Assembly: GCA_019914995.1 (NCBI GenBank)
Contig: CM034143.1
Span: 2,048,501-2,112,500 of the forward strand
Direction: 5' to 3'
Length of the DNA stretch: 64,000 nt
DNA from: Acanthochlamys bracteata
Taxonomy: Eukaryota; Streptophyta; Magnoliopsida; Pandanales; Velloziaceae
Positions 36,337 to 47,874 of the stretch are shown piece after piece (the first letter of the stretch is position 1; each line of letters starts with the position of its first letter). The position numbers and the translations under genes were made by a program. The notes beneath the pieces were generated by a model. The model made no database searches, was not told the origin of the DNA, and saw nothing but the letters and a program-made list of their open reading frames with translations.

Positions 36337-38558
36337 TTACTCTGAGAAATGTTTCTCCTTCTCGAGGAGGCCACTAAACTGCAAGAGACAACTTTAATAG
36401 TCTGGCCCCTTAATAAATTCTGCTAGAATGTTTCTATTGAGACAATTAAAAAGAATGAAAAACTTTTGTAAATCGAGGACAATCCTACATGCATCTCAAA
36501 ATCCTAGAAGCTGGAAATCATGCAGCACTGCTACAAGTGCAAAAGGAAAGGTCATACCAATTCATCTACAGTTGTTGCAACTGCTGATAATGGATCTTCA
36601 AGAAGAGAGCTCTCTCTACTGCCACTTGCACAATGGCTAACTGGAATTTCTATCGATCCCACATCTGATTGTGTATCAATCAAGGAGCAATCAATTGCTG
36701 CCTGGCTATTAACCTCACAGAGAGTGGTTGTGAGGTGGTTATTGTTATCTGAAACTTCAAAGAAGCCATCAACACCCTCAATACCTGTTGAGACATGACA
36801 TGTTAAGCTTCTATTTTTAAAATCACTTCCATCAGACACTTTTTTATTCCGAAATCCATCAGCGCTTGGAAAATCAAATCTTCCAGAGCAACCACCAATT
36901 GAATAACTAAAGCCACTAGACTCAAAGTTAGCAGAACTACTACTATGAGCGCTTAGGATATTTGGTTCTGGATCAGGATGTTGTGGCACATGATGATTCA
37001 ACTTATTGATGTTCTTGCACTGATTTGAATCATCAGCCATTGAAGAATTCCTTCTTTCTAAAGTCAATACATTCTCTTCCTGTAATAACAATCTTTTGTC
37101 ATTATGGATAAGGGCACTTCCTGAAGCAGAAAAGTGATGAGCTTTTTGGTCATCAGAATAATTTCTGAAGGAAGATGATAGCACATGATTCCCCTCGACT
37201 GAGAAATTACCAGAATCGCTTTGAAGAGTTAATGCAGGATGTCTGGAGGTTGCAACTGTGGCATCTAGTGGACAGGCCTGTGAATGACTGTTCTCACCAA
37301 TACCTGAGCTCAGACAAAAGGATGCTGTACAACCAGAGTTGCTATCTACAATCATATTCTGCCCATGATGAGAAAAGCTTTCCAGTGTTGACGCTTGCAG
37401 TTCTCCATCAGATGGGATTTTATTGTGGTTACAGATGCTAAAATGTTTATCAATGCAAAGCTGTTCCTTCAAGGTATTGATCCAATTGCCCACACTCAAG
37501 TCCAAATCAACATAAATACTAAGGCCTTCCTGATGCCATAAAAAATTGGAAAGAAGGCATACATTTTCTGTGATTATCTTCATCAGGAAGTCCTGAAACA
37601 ATGCTCAAGCCCCTTAGTGTATCTTCTGCGGCTTTGCCATTCTTAGTATTTGGCGTAGTAGGACTGAGCAATTCATGTCCATAATTAGATAGCTCTTTTA
37701 TATTACTAAAAGCATTCCTAGAACAGGTCCTGTTTGTGGAAACAGGAGCTCCGTCGCCATCTCCTAACCTTTTAGTAGAATGACCTATGACTTCCTTTGA
37801 TCTATTAACAATTGGAAACGAGCAAACTTTGCCTATCCTGGATTTCTGGACCTGCATTAATTCAACAAAGCACATCCTCCAGTTACACCATCATGCAATA
37901 GAAGACCCAATGCCAAACAGGTCCACAAAGAAGTCATTAAAGCTCTTTATCACCTGATTCAGAGGAAAATACCTCCTTCCATCCATCACCTTCTTTTTAA
38001 GATGACTGGTACCGTGTTCAGAAAGATTTGATCTTTTCTCATTTTCTCCTGCAATTCCAGAAATTGTAAGCACATCACAGCATGCCTAACGTAAAGCTTT
38101 GGATCAATTAAAAGGTTTTGTCATTTTGTTTGCCATTAATTAATTGATGGATGCAGTATACCTCTGCTAGCTTCCTTAACAGCGGAGACAGTTCCTTTTC
38201 CCAAATCAGGTTTAGTTGGAGACCCAGTAAGACTACTTTTTCTCTTTTTTGTTCGTGTTGGAGATGAGGTTTTCTTCTGAACAATAAAATCCATATGAAA
38301 GGAAATAATAACAACAGTCATAAGAAAATATTAGTTTTCTGTCAAAACTATGAGAATATTAGATTGATTCCTTAACAATATATCCGTCAATTATGACATG
38401 GCTTCCAAGTTCTATAATGTCACCTTAAATAAGGATGCGATCGATTTAGCTAATTCAGCATGACTTCTTTTTGCTGGAAGTTTATACTCTTTGCATAGTC
38501 CTTGGAGATCTTTGCGTGAGAGCTTGAGGTATGCTTCTACTATATCCCGATGTCCCAT
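36337..38558 (-). CDS. Putative nuclear SAP-like protein, with one frameshift
   Basis: Six exons read on the minus strand: 38558-38424, 38276-38162, 38048-37954, 37851-37530, 37529-36558 and 36378-36337; the fourth and fifth are contiguous across a frameshift. The first exon (MGHRDIVEAYLKLSRKDLQG, LCKEYKLPAKRSHAELAKSI) looks like a SAP-type helix-loop-helix. Exon 2 is Lys/Arg/Ser-rich (TRTKKRKSSLTGSPTKPDLG), a likely nuclear signal. At 37530 the frame ending FQFFMAS must lose one base to continue as EGLSIYVDLDLSVGNWI; without that base the coding length is 1680, an exact 560 codons, supporting a single extra G. The long Ser/Asn-rich part has no known domain. The last exon (FSGLLEKEKHFSE) closes with TAA. 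A 5' UTR exon may lie near 41520-41565, giving a large leader intron. The function is unknown; this may be a recent pseudogene or a sequencing error. Confidence 0.65.
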
Positions 38559-41500
38559 GGCATTAACTTCAATGTTAAGTACAGGTCATGGTAATACACC
38601 TATACCTGGTTGGAAAGAGTAAAGGGAATCATAAGAAAATAGTAAAAGTGTGCATATAGGATCTGCCGATACTGCATTATGTATTTTTCTTATGTCTGGA
38701 ATCACTCAATGATTCACAGTCATAAAAGAGAAAGAAGAAGAAGGGAACCAAAAAAAAAAAAAAAAAGAAAGAAGAGAAAGTTTAAAGAATTTTGTAATTA
38801 TATAGAAAGCAATTCTTCGGTCTAGAAAGCTCGAAATAACGAAACAATTTCTGAAACATTGCAAATTAGTGGAAGCAGCAGGTATACTAACCAAGTTACC
38901 TGAAAGTGTTTTATAATGGATTCTTCAATCCATATCAGCAACATAACGACAATTCAATGATCAAATCTAGCCTTAACAAAATTGTATTCCAATAATAAAC
39001 AATAATAACTGGCAGATAAACACCAATCATCTCCAACATTTCACCTGAATGTAAAAATAGTCCACAAACTTTGAAAGTATCGTTTCGGCCTCTAAAGTAT
39101 CTTATAAGAGGTTTCTGGATATAACAGAACTATTTATTATGTTTCTAGTTACTTATAGAGTGGTCTAGTTGGCTCGGTTTTGATTTCATATGAGGAAGTG
39201 ATACAAGGAAGGTCTTGATATTGTCAACGTGTTTGAACTTAAACACCAATTAGGTTTATATTAACTGGAACCTTATGCTCACTCCAATATTTGTTTGTTA
39301 GCCTAATGTCTTGTCAAAACTAAAAGCGCGCCAATCAAACACAGGAACCCCAAGGCGAACAAAAACACAAAAGACTTTGTATAAAAGTTTGGTTCTCTAC
39401 CTAAATCAACATTCCTAGGCTCACAACTTCTTCCAGCACAAATGAATATAGCCAAGTTCCGAATTACAAGATATGCATAAGAAAACCTTCAAACGCATAT
39501 CCACTACATGCAACTAGAGATTCTAGTTCAAAAATCATCAAAATCAATAACGCAAATAGGAGCAATTGAAAATCAATTGCAATCATTGTCCAGTATATAA
39601 GTGCACATTCATATATATGAGCCATTTGCTACATCAAGTTGGAAGTAGTGAAGAATGTATACAGAAGCAGTTAGAAGCATCAAAGTATTGGAGATAACAA
39701 CAGCAAAGAAGAAAACAAAAAAAATCCATGAAACAAACTAAGTACTATAATTCAAATGCAGCAACTGAAAGGTACATCGAAGTAAATGATATGCATGCCA
39801 CACTCACATTAGTAACTCTAAGAAGCGAACTGTTCATGGTCGGCAATCCTTCTTGCTTAAAAACAACTAGTCTCCAAGATTTGTCATGGAATAAAATTAG
39901 ATGGATGAAACTGGGATAGACATGATGCAAGTTGTCTTCTACAATAAATTGGAAAGTCTTCCTTGAAGATCTCCAATATTTTTATTTATAAAAGTAGCGA
40001 ACACATTCTGCTTACTTTATCCTATGATGCAACTGCCTTTAAGCATTCGTCCAATTTGGCCAGGTGGCAAAGTAAGTAGGCCATTTCTTTCATTTGATTC
40101 CTACTCACTCCTGCAGGACCAGATTCAGAGCCCAGAGGCTTGCCCCATATAAGCTATGGATTCTTCTAGAAGGACCTCCTTGACATTCTGCCTAATGTCT
40201 ACTAGTCGCCAGAGCAGCAAGGTTTAGCAATTTGCTCCAACAGTAATACGTCTCCAATGAGCAACATCTCCAAAGGATAGTACGGTTGGCACATAAGTTG
40301 ATAAGATGTACGTGCAGATTTGTCAAGTTGTAATGTTATGATGCTATGATGCTCCTGTTCGCCACTAAAACAGATGTTATCCTTCATTACTACATAGAAC
40401 TTTATGAAATTTCTCTCGATTAATGTAGGTCGAAAGCTAAAATATGTTAATCCTCGCCTCCCTCTCTTCAGCTCTTTGACAATCTTCTTGTTGCGACAGG
40501 CCACCAAAACCCTAAATTCATGAATCATTGCTACAAATCCTAACTCAGTGAGGTCCATCCTCAATCACCTCATTCAGCTTCTAAGCTTCTCAAAACCAGA
40601 ATACCCACTCTTACGTTGATGCGTTGAAGTATCTGTGTCATCTTTCACATCTTCAATTGGAATAACTAGAAGCACCCTCCAGTCTGCTATTGCTTGCATT
40701 GACGTAGCTCGATTGAGATGCTTTTGGTTGTACTCAAGTTTTCTTATTAGAAACAAATTTCAAGTGAAAACCCAAGTACTCCCCCAGCTTGGTTTCCATT
40801 TGACTGTAGTACAAAAGACCAAGCATCAATTCTGATTACAATCCCCTATAGGAGTTCATCACAATTATTTCATATTTCAATTCTAGAGAGCATAATCCTA
40901 AGGGAGATGGGCGAGAGATTCCAGTAAGGACCTAGACTAATATTTTAAAACAGTACGTTATCAAGAATCATAGGACACTTGTCAAATGTATCCTGTGATT
41001 CTACATACAGCCACCCGTCTTTTGAAAATAATAATTGCCAATAAGGCATGCCTCTAGTTATCAAATCAAATTAAATAAAGCTCATGTTTCCTGATTTCTC
41101 TTAACAATCTTAAGAAGCTCGCAGTTACAACTCCTGGTAGAAACTATGAAGTAAAAATAAAACCATAACCACAATTTCATCTGACCAAAGTTTCGAAGCT
41201 AACTCTAATATGACTTCCCTTAAACCATCATACAAAAAATATTATTATTATTACCTCCAAAATCAATAAAGACCCCATAATCTCCAACCAAATAAACCTC
41301 TTATCCAACAAACCCTAATCGCATTCAATATACACGCTACTATAAAAGAATTACGAAATAGAGAAGAAAACAATTTGTAAGCAAATTATCTTCAATAAAT
41401 CGCAATCATTTAAAAGTCGTCATCCCTGATAGCTATCAGAATAAATATTTCATATTTAAGAATAAAGATTAAAATAAAAAAACGAAAAATCATAGCAGGT

Positions 41501-42011
41501 AGTGAGGGAGAGAACCTGAGCAGGTTAAGCGGAGCAGCGAAGTTGGACTGAGAGGGAGCTTGCCTGACGAATGTAATTAATAAATAAATTCATTAATTAT
41601 AATCTCACCACTAACAAAGTAACTTGCCAAAAGACCGATAAACCCTTTCTTTAATAAAGGGCACGAGGGGAATGTAACTTTAGATATTTTCGACTAAAAT
41701 TTCCTTTGTCATCTTCTTCATATGCTTTCCTGTTATTATATTTACCTTTTCTAAATGTATAAGCTCAAGTGTGGAAATTTCTTGAATTTGAGATATAGTT
41801 TAGAGAAACATTTGAAACTCTAATAAATATTTATTTTATTATTAATTAAAATTAATGATGTAATTTCAGTATGATAAAATATAATTTAGCAATATTGTAT
41901 ATAAAGGTCAGACCCAATTCGAATATCGATCTTCAAACACTGCCGAATCGTTGATTACCGATTTATTGGCAGTCATCGGATCGACCCACTAGATTAACTT
42001 AGCCGACGGCA
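38559..42011. other. Probable leader intron and promoter of the SAP-like gene; intergenic
   Basis: On the minus strand, CTGCTCAG followed by GTTCTCTCC near 41520 makes a good donor, and CCAACCAG near 38607-38620 a good acceptor, just upstream of the SAP-like start. I infer a 2.9-kb intron in the 5' UTR. Inside it, minus-strand frames at 40756-40574 (KLEYNQKHLNRATSMQAIAD) and 40564-40202 (LTELGFVAMIHEFRVLVACR) look mildly protein-like but match nothing I know. A poly-A/T tract lies near 38751-38766. Confidence 0.35.
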
Positions 42012-42575
42012 GTGATGCGTGATGCAATGTTCGTGCGGACCAACACATTGCTCCAGGATTATTCCAATATTCTGTTCGAGATCTTGGAGGCAACCACCAG
42101 CCTCCTCAATATACTGCCGTTACATCTTATCTCCTATTCCGGGGGACCAACACTATTTTCAGTGATCTCGTCCCTCTCTCCTACATCGTTGCTCTCCTCA
42201 CCGGTTATCAGAACTCTCGTGTGTCTCACCTGACGTCTCCACCACTCTCACAGCTACGGAAGCATTCCAAGTCGCAGGAATCGAGTCCAAATTCTTCGAG
42301 CTCCAGCCTTGCGTCTATGGTACTGCTGTTGGCTCTAGCCTCGTGTTCATCATACTCTTCGAAAACGTGCTCGTCCTACTTGAGGAGGTCTTGTCAGCAT
42401 GTTCTGCAAGGTGATGAACGGTAAACCAGAGTACACAGATCACCTGACGAACAAGCTAAGCACCACCCTAGACAGATCGAGGCAGCAGTAATAATAGAGC
42501 ACACTCTTGAAGGTATTCCTATATGAAGCTTGCCAAGAAGCTGCATAAGCTCGACTCGCTACAAAAGCTGAAGAA
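42012..42575 (+). pseudogene. Phenylalanine ammonia-lyase fragment (pseudogene)
   Basis: Readable pieces in shifting frames follow the order of plant phenylalanine ammonia-lyase exon 2: NTLLQDYSNILFEILEATTS (42030-42090), [20 protein letters not shown] then LLTGYQNSR (42134-42220), [19 protein letters not shown] (42250-42313), [11 protein letters not shown] (about 42318-42350), [20 protein letters not shown] (42411-42470) and SYMKLAKKLHKLDSLQKLKK (42515-42574). The intact enzyme deaminates phenylalanine to cinnamate and depends on a cofactor formed from Ala-Ser-Gly; here that position (around 42158-42163) reads Phe-Ser directly before Asp, so Ala and Gly are missing. Upstream and downstream parts of the gene are absent. 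A copia element begins 130 bp beyond. Confidence 0.8.
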
Positions 42576-42704
42576 GGAGACGATCAAAATTGTAGAGATG
42601 ATAAGAGATCGTAGAGAAGATCACAGTGTCGAATATCATAGTGGACATCGGAGAGAACAGATTCGAAATTACAAAGATAATAATTAATAGAAAGGCTTTT
42701 TAGT

Positions 42705-42894
42705 TGAAAAACTCTTTCAATCTTATTCTTATCATTCAATATAAGTACATATATATAGACTCCTTATAAATCTAAATAAGGAGAGTTTTAAATAAAGAAA
42801 GATATCTAAATATAATTCTAAGAAAGATATCTAGAATAAAATATAATTCTAAAGAAAGATATCTAGAATAATATATTGTTGACTCACGCCAACA
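42705..42894 (-). repeat. 3' LTR of the copia element
   Basis: 190 bp, starting TGTTGGCGTGAGTC on the minus strand directly after the polypurine tract and ending TTTTTCA. It contains three internal imperfect repeats of AAAGATATCTAGAATA-type sequence. Confidence 0.9.
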
Positions 42895-42906
42895 CTCCCT
42901 CTCAAG
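42895..42906 (-). other. Polypurine tract of the copia element
   Basis: The minus strand reads CTTGAGAGGGAG directly before the 3' LTR start TGTTGG, the expected position and composition for the plus-strand primer. Confidence 0.7.
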
Positions 42907-44495
42907 TTGGTGCAAAAATATCATCAATGTCCAACTTGCTCAGTGAGTTATGAAAGATTTTGCTTGAAACTTCTTTTGTCAATATATCTGCTAACTGTGT
43001 CTCTGAAGTCACAAAATGTAACTCAATTAATTTTGAATCCAGTTTCTCTTTGATAAAATGTCGATCCATTTCAACATGCTTGGTACGATCATGCTGTACT
43101 GGATTATGGGCAATATTTATTGCAACATTATTATCACAAAATAGCTTCATAGAACTCCTTTGAGGAAAATCAAACTCTGTCAATAATATTTAAAGCCATA
43201 AAAGTTCACAAACTTCATGTGCCATTCCTCTATATTCAGCTTCAGCAGAAGATCGAGCAATCACTTTTTGTTTCTTATTCCTCTATGTGACTAGATTCCT
43301 CCAACAAATGTAAAATAGCCGGATGTAGAGCGTCTATCCGTTTTATCTCCTACTCAGTCTGAATCAGTATATCCATCTATATTCAGATGATTATTCTTTC
43401 TGAACAGTAATCCCATGCCTGGTGCTGACTTCAGATATCTCAAAATTCTGTTCACAGCTTCCATATGATCGACACGTGGAGAATGCATAAACTGGCTGAC
43501 AATGCTCACAGCATATGCTATATTATGGCGAGTATGTGATAAATAAATCAACCTGCCAACCAATCGTTGATATTTTTTTCTTAGCTGCTGGCATTTGATT
43601 AGGGAGCTCTGCTAAGTTATGATTCTCAATAATAGGTGTGTCGGCAGGTTTGCAATCTGACATCCCTGTCTCAGATAATAAGTCAAGGACATACTTTCTT
43701 TGTGATAGAAAAATACCTTGTTTAGATCTGGCCACTTCAATGCCCAAAAAATATCTCTAAATTCTTTCATCTCGAATTCAGAGGCTAGATATGTCTTTAA
43801 TTTCTGAATTTCTTCATGATCATTATCTGTAACAATCATATCATCAACATAGATTATCAAAGCAGTTACCTTATCATTTTGATTCTTCAAGAATAATGTA
43901 TGATCAGCATTACTCTGTCGGTAACCATATCTGCTCAAGGTTTGACTAAATCCACCAAATCATACTCTTAGAGATTGCTTCAAACTATATAGAGTCCTTT
44001 TTAGCTTGCAGACATATTCAGTTCTTCCTGATACCTCATAGCCAGGCGGAAACTCTATATACACTTTTTTTTCTAACTTACCATGAAGAAATGCATTCTT
44101 TACATCAAATTACTACAAGGGCCAATCAAGATTTGCTGCGAGAGATAACAATACTCTGATGGTATTAATCTTTGCAACTGGGGCAAAAGTTTCGTGATAA
44201 TCCACTCCATAAGTCTGTGAATACCTTTGGCCACTAATCTTGCCTTATATCTCTCGATCGTTTCATCTGCTTTATGTTTGATGTTGTACACCTATTTACG
44301 ACCAACTGCTTTCTTTTCTTTTGGTAATGGTACTATCTCCCAAGTCATATTCTTCTGAAGAGCATCCATCTTTTCATCCATAGTCTTAATCCATTTAGGA
44401 TCGGATAAGGCTTCTCTAGTGTTAGAAGGAAGTGTCACAGCTGCCACCTGATTAATGAAAGCAACATATGATGGGGACAGCCTGTGAGAAGACAC
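42902..44495 (-). pseudogene. Copia reverse transcriptase and RNase H, broken
   Basis: The reverse transcriptase shows [69 protein letters not shown] and the catalytic YVDDMIV. RNase H includes VGRLIYLSHTRHNIAYAVSI, SSAEAEYRGMAHEVCELLWL and KLFCDNNVAINIAHNPVQHD, and runs to the edge of the 3' LTR. At least five stops or frameshifts interrupt it (for example near 44290, 44108, 43950 and 43600). Confidence 0.88.
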
Positions 44496-44910
44496 ATGAT
44501 TAGCAATAAGATATCTGAGATTTCTCCTTCTGGTGAATATCTCTCAGGAGGTTTTCTACGATTTTCTCTATGTGGTAACTGATAATTCCTTCATGCAATA
44601 TTAGATTTATCCATAATAATATTCTGAGTCTCGGTACTTACCTCAGGGATATCCTCAGGAGTTTGAGCGGGTACTGTAGGATGCGAGAGAGGAGTTTCTT
44701 CTACAGCTTCAGCTTTGTCTATCTCTTCCGTCTCTTTTTGTTCAAGTTCAGTAGTTCTAAACTCCTCTAGACCTGAGCCATGATCCACACATTTTCTCTG
44801 ACCTTCCTCAGTATGTGTGCTGAGTTTAATGGTAAGCCAATTCAGATCTTCCGTAGCTTCTATCTCCCGATCTGAATGTGAAGTCGATCTGACAAAGTAC
44901 ATTTCCGACT

Positions 44911-46077
44911 CTAGAAATATACATCCATAGTCACAAAGGTACGACGTGTAGGAGGATGATAACACCGATAACCTTTCTGGTGATGACCATAGCCAAAAAA
45001 TATGCACCTTAAGGCATATGGATCCAATTTATCTTTTTGAATTTTCTGCAAATGTACTAATGCAACAGATCCAAAAATCCGAGGCGGGAGTGAGAGAACA
45101 TAAAGTATAGTAACAAATGTAGATAAAACCTCAAGTGGTGTCCGAAAGTTCAAAACTCTAGATGGCATGCGATTAATCACATAAACTGCAGACTGAACTA
45201 CGTCTACCTAATAATGTTTTGGAACATGAGCTCCAAACAATAAAGCACGGGCGGTTTCTAATATGTGTCGATTTTTTCTTTCAGCCACTCTATTTTGTTG
45301 TGGTGTTTGTGGACAAGAAGTCTCATAAATAATACCATGCTGATAAAAATAAGAGCTCAAAAATATATTAACATACTCCCCACCATTATCAGAGCGAAAA
45401 ACTCGAACAGGAAGAGAAAATTGTGTCTGCACCATATTATGAAACCGCACAAATATATCAGTAACATCACTTTTATTCTTCAAAGCATATAACCATATTA
45501 TGCATGTGCAATCATTTACAAATGTCACAAACCACCTAATGCCAGTAAAAGTCATAACTGGAGAGGGTCCCCAAACATCCGAATGGACTAACTCAAAAAG
45601 AGTTGTTCTTTTATTGCTAATAGGAAAATACGATACTCGATGACTCTTAGCAAGGATACATGCTTCACACTGAAATTCAAACTCTTTGAGACCGGAAAAT
45701 AAAGATGGTAGCAAATGTTTTAAATAACCAAAAGAAACATTACCTAGACGGCGATGCCAAAGCCAGACTTTATTTTTCTTATCAGTTTCATATCCACGAG
45801 CACTGTAAACTCTGCCTGAACTAACATCATCCAGATAGTATAAACCTCCTCTCGTAGTACCACGCTCAATTATCTCCTATGTCTGGATATCCTGAAGTAA
45901 GCAAAAATAAGGATACATAAGAACAATGCAGTTCAACTGTTCAGTAACTTGTCCAATAGATAAAAGATTGTGTGAGAGAGATGAAACAAATAAACAATTC
46001 TGTAGAGATAGAGATGATGATAATGCCACAGTACCAGTACCTGTCACTGGATAATTCTCTCCATTGGCATATGTCAC
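44911..46077 (-). pseudogene. Copia protease end, GAG-pre-integrase and integrase, broken
   Basis: Reading on the minus strand, LFVSSLSHNLLSIGQ belongs to the protease to pre-integrase join, WLWHRRLGNVSFGYLK is the pre-integrase HxxLGN motif, and CEACILAKSHRVSYF completes the zinc-binding part. The integrase core has LVHSDVWGPSP (first Asp), FRSDNGGEYV (second Asp) and QQNRVAERKNRHI (Glu). Stops lie at about 45877 and 45205. The catalytic residues are still present, which fits a young but damaged copy. Confidence 0.85.
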
Positions 46078-46379
46078 ATTATTTCTAACTGAAGCACTTA
46101 CGATATGAAAATTTTTTGGATCGAATGTAATATGATCCGTAGCTCCAGAATTTAAAATCTATCATGTATCTCGTTGTGAATCTAAAACAGTAAAGGCAAC
46201 GCTTTAGTTACCTGAAATTGAAGAATTTGAATTAACCTGCGACACTAGAGATAGAACTGGTGAAAAAGCAGTCGATGATATAGAAGATGAAGGATTAGCT
46301 AAAGTGAGGCATGCAACTCCAGACGCTATACTAGAGATCTTTTTGTCTTGTTTCTTCTTCTTCTTCAGTTCCTCCCACC

Positions 46380-47205
46380 AATCAGGATAACCAACTAACT
46401 GAAAGCATGAATTCCGAATATGCCCAACTTTACCACAATGAGTACACTGTCTTTCTTGTGCTTTTTACTTCACTTGGGATCTAAGATTTTTGGAAGCCAC
46501 AGCAGCAATAACTCCAATATCGTTAGACCCCGTCATAACTACTCGTCGTTGCTCCTCACGACGAATGTAGTCATAAGATGCTTCTAATCCAGGAAAGGTA
46601 TCTATTCGTAGTAGATCACTGCGGGCTTTATCAAGTGTATCATCAAGCCCAGCCAAAAAAATATTGACACGTTCCCTCTCAATCTCCTGTTGTCGAGTTA
46701 ATACATCATTAGCACAACACATTGTAATTGGATTACGAAAATCTAATTCTTGTCAAATGCTCTGTAATTCTGCATAGTAGGCCGTAACGGGCCTTCCACT
46801 TTGCTTCAATTTTAATGCCCTACATGTTAATTCATAAATCTGAGATATGTCAGAATTATCATAATAAGTTTTGGACACAGCAGTCCAAACATCTTTAGCA
46901 GTGGGAAGCCGAATAAAAAGCTACATCACAGCTGGTTCCATGGAGTTGATCAACCATCCTTTGACGATAGCATTGTCAGTTCTCCATCGGGCATAAGTGG
47001 GATCAGTCTCTTGAGGTCGTGCTATTTCTCCAGTTAAATATCCCATCTTGTTCTTTCCGGTAATGTACATCTCAACGACTTGAGACCAAAGAGAATAATT
47101 TGAGCCATTTAACTTAACACTTATAGTAGAGGATGAATCACCTTTTATATTGAAAACAGGAGTAGTCATTGAGGCAACTGGAGACAGAGCACTTGAATTT
47201 TCCAT
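46380..47205 (-). pseudogene. Copia gag region, broken
   Basis: It starts MENSSALSPVASMTTPVFNI and contains VKLNGSNYSLWSQVVEMYIT, the N-terminal motif of copia-type gag proteins. A stop follows NSMEPAVM (46921-46923 region). The frame resumes with RQQEIERERVNIFLAGLDDT and ends its readable part with a zinc knuckle CTHCGKVGHIRNSCF just after a stop at about 46467. A coat-like RNA-binding role is normal for the family; this copy cannot make it whole. Confidence 0.8.
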
Positions 47206-47216
47206 AAATTTTTTTT

Positions 47217-47660
47217 TTTGGTCGGGTCGGGTCGGTCGGCCGGTTCGGTCGGGCTCTCACCGGTGGTTGTACGGCGGTGTGAAGCGAATCTGCCGGATCG
47301 ACCGGGCAAGAGCGAAGCGGCGGTGGCGGCGGTGGCGATCGACCGGCATGCAGCGGCAATCGATCGGGCCGATCGTGCTGGCAGCGGCGATCGAGCGGGC
47401 TGGCGGTGGCGGCGATCGAGTGGGTTGGCGGCGGCGGCGAACGTGCTGGCGGGAGCTTCAGGCGCGGCGGAGGCGTTGGCGGCAGAGGCAGCGGCAAAAA
47501 TTCTCCCCTATTTTTGTTGTAGAACTAGTCCGATAAATCGTCGGATTTATCTTGGTCGGAATTTCTAACCGCTATAATCGTATCTCTACGATCACAACGA
47601 ATAGTCTGGTCGGAATCTGACCGTCGCAGTCGTTTTCTCCACGACGACGGCGAGCAGATC
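47217..47660 (-). other. GC-rich untranslated leader of the copia element
   Basis: Between the primer site and gag there is a strongly GC-rich segment in an AT-rich element, with many short GGCGGTGGCG and GCGATCGA(G/C)CGG strings. On the plus strand it gives a long Arg/Gly-rich open frame that I regard as a by-product of composition, not a gene. Confidence 0.6.
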
Positions 47661-47670
47661 TAGGGTTTTA

Positions 47671-47681
47671 CTCTGATACCA
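47671..47681 (-). other. Primer-binding site (initiator tRNA-Met)
   Basis: The minus strand reads TGGTATCAGAG immediately inside the 5' LTR, the standard copia primer site complementary to the 3' end of initiator methionine tRNA. Confidence 0.85.
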
Positions 47682-47684
47682 AGT

Positions 47685-47874
47685 TGAAAAACTCTTTCAA
47701 TCTTATTCTTATCATTCAATATAAGTACATATATATAGACTCCTTATAAATCTAAATAAGGAGAGTTTTAAATAAAGAAAGACATCTAAATATAACTCTA
47801 AAAAAGATATCTAGAATAAAATATAATTCTAAGGAAAGATATCTAGAATAATATATTGTTGACTCACGGCAATA
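47685..47874 (-). repeat. 5' LTR of the copia element
   Basis: 190 bp, ending in TTTTTCA on the minus strand just before the primer-binding site. It differs from the other LTR at 6 of 190 positions, including the outermost bases, where TGTTGGCG has become TATTGCCG. Confidence 0.9.

Larger units (their letters stand above)
42705..47874 (-). mobile_element. Ty1/copia LTR retrotransposon, defective
   Basis: The element is 5170 bp and is read on the minus strand. It has 190-bp LTRs at both ends, a primer-binding site complementary to initiator tRNA-Met, then gag, integrase, reverse transcriptase and RNase H in copia order, then a polypurine tract. The integrase precedes the reverse transcriptase, which defines copia rather than gypsy. 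The coding parts carry several stops and frameshifts, so it is not autonomous. The flanks TTAGT (42700-42704) and TTTTT (47875-47879) do not form a clean 5-bp target duplication. Confidence 0.93.

Noticed and set aside
37531..37563. A 33-bp GT...AG segment as an intron in the SAP-like gene
   Set aside because: It is far below the minimum plant intron size, and the sequence before it (FQFFMAS) reads as coding; a one-base frameshift explains it better.
47150..47568. Plus-strand Arg/Gly/Ala-rich frames of 116-128 aa
   Set aside because: They arise from the GC-rich copia leader, lie antisense to the element and have biased composition only.
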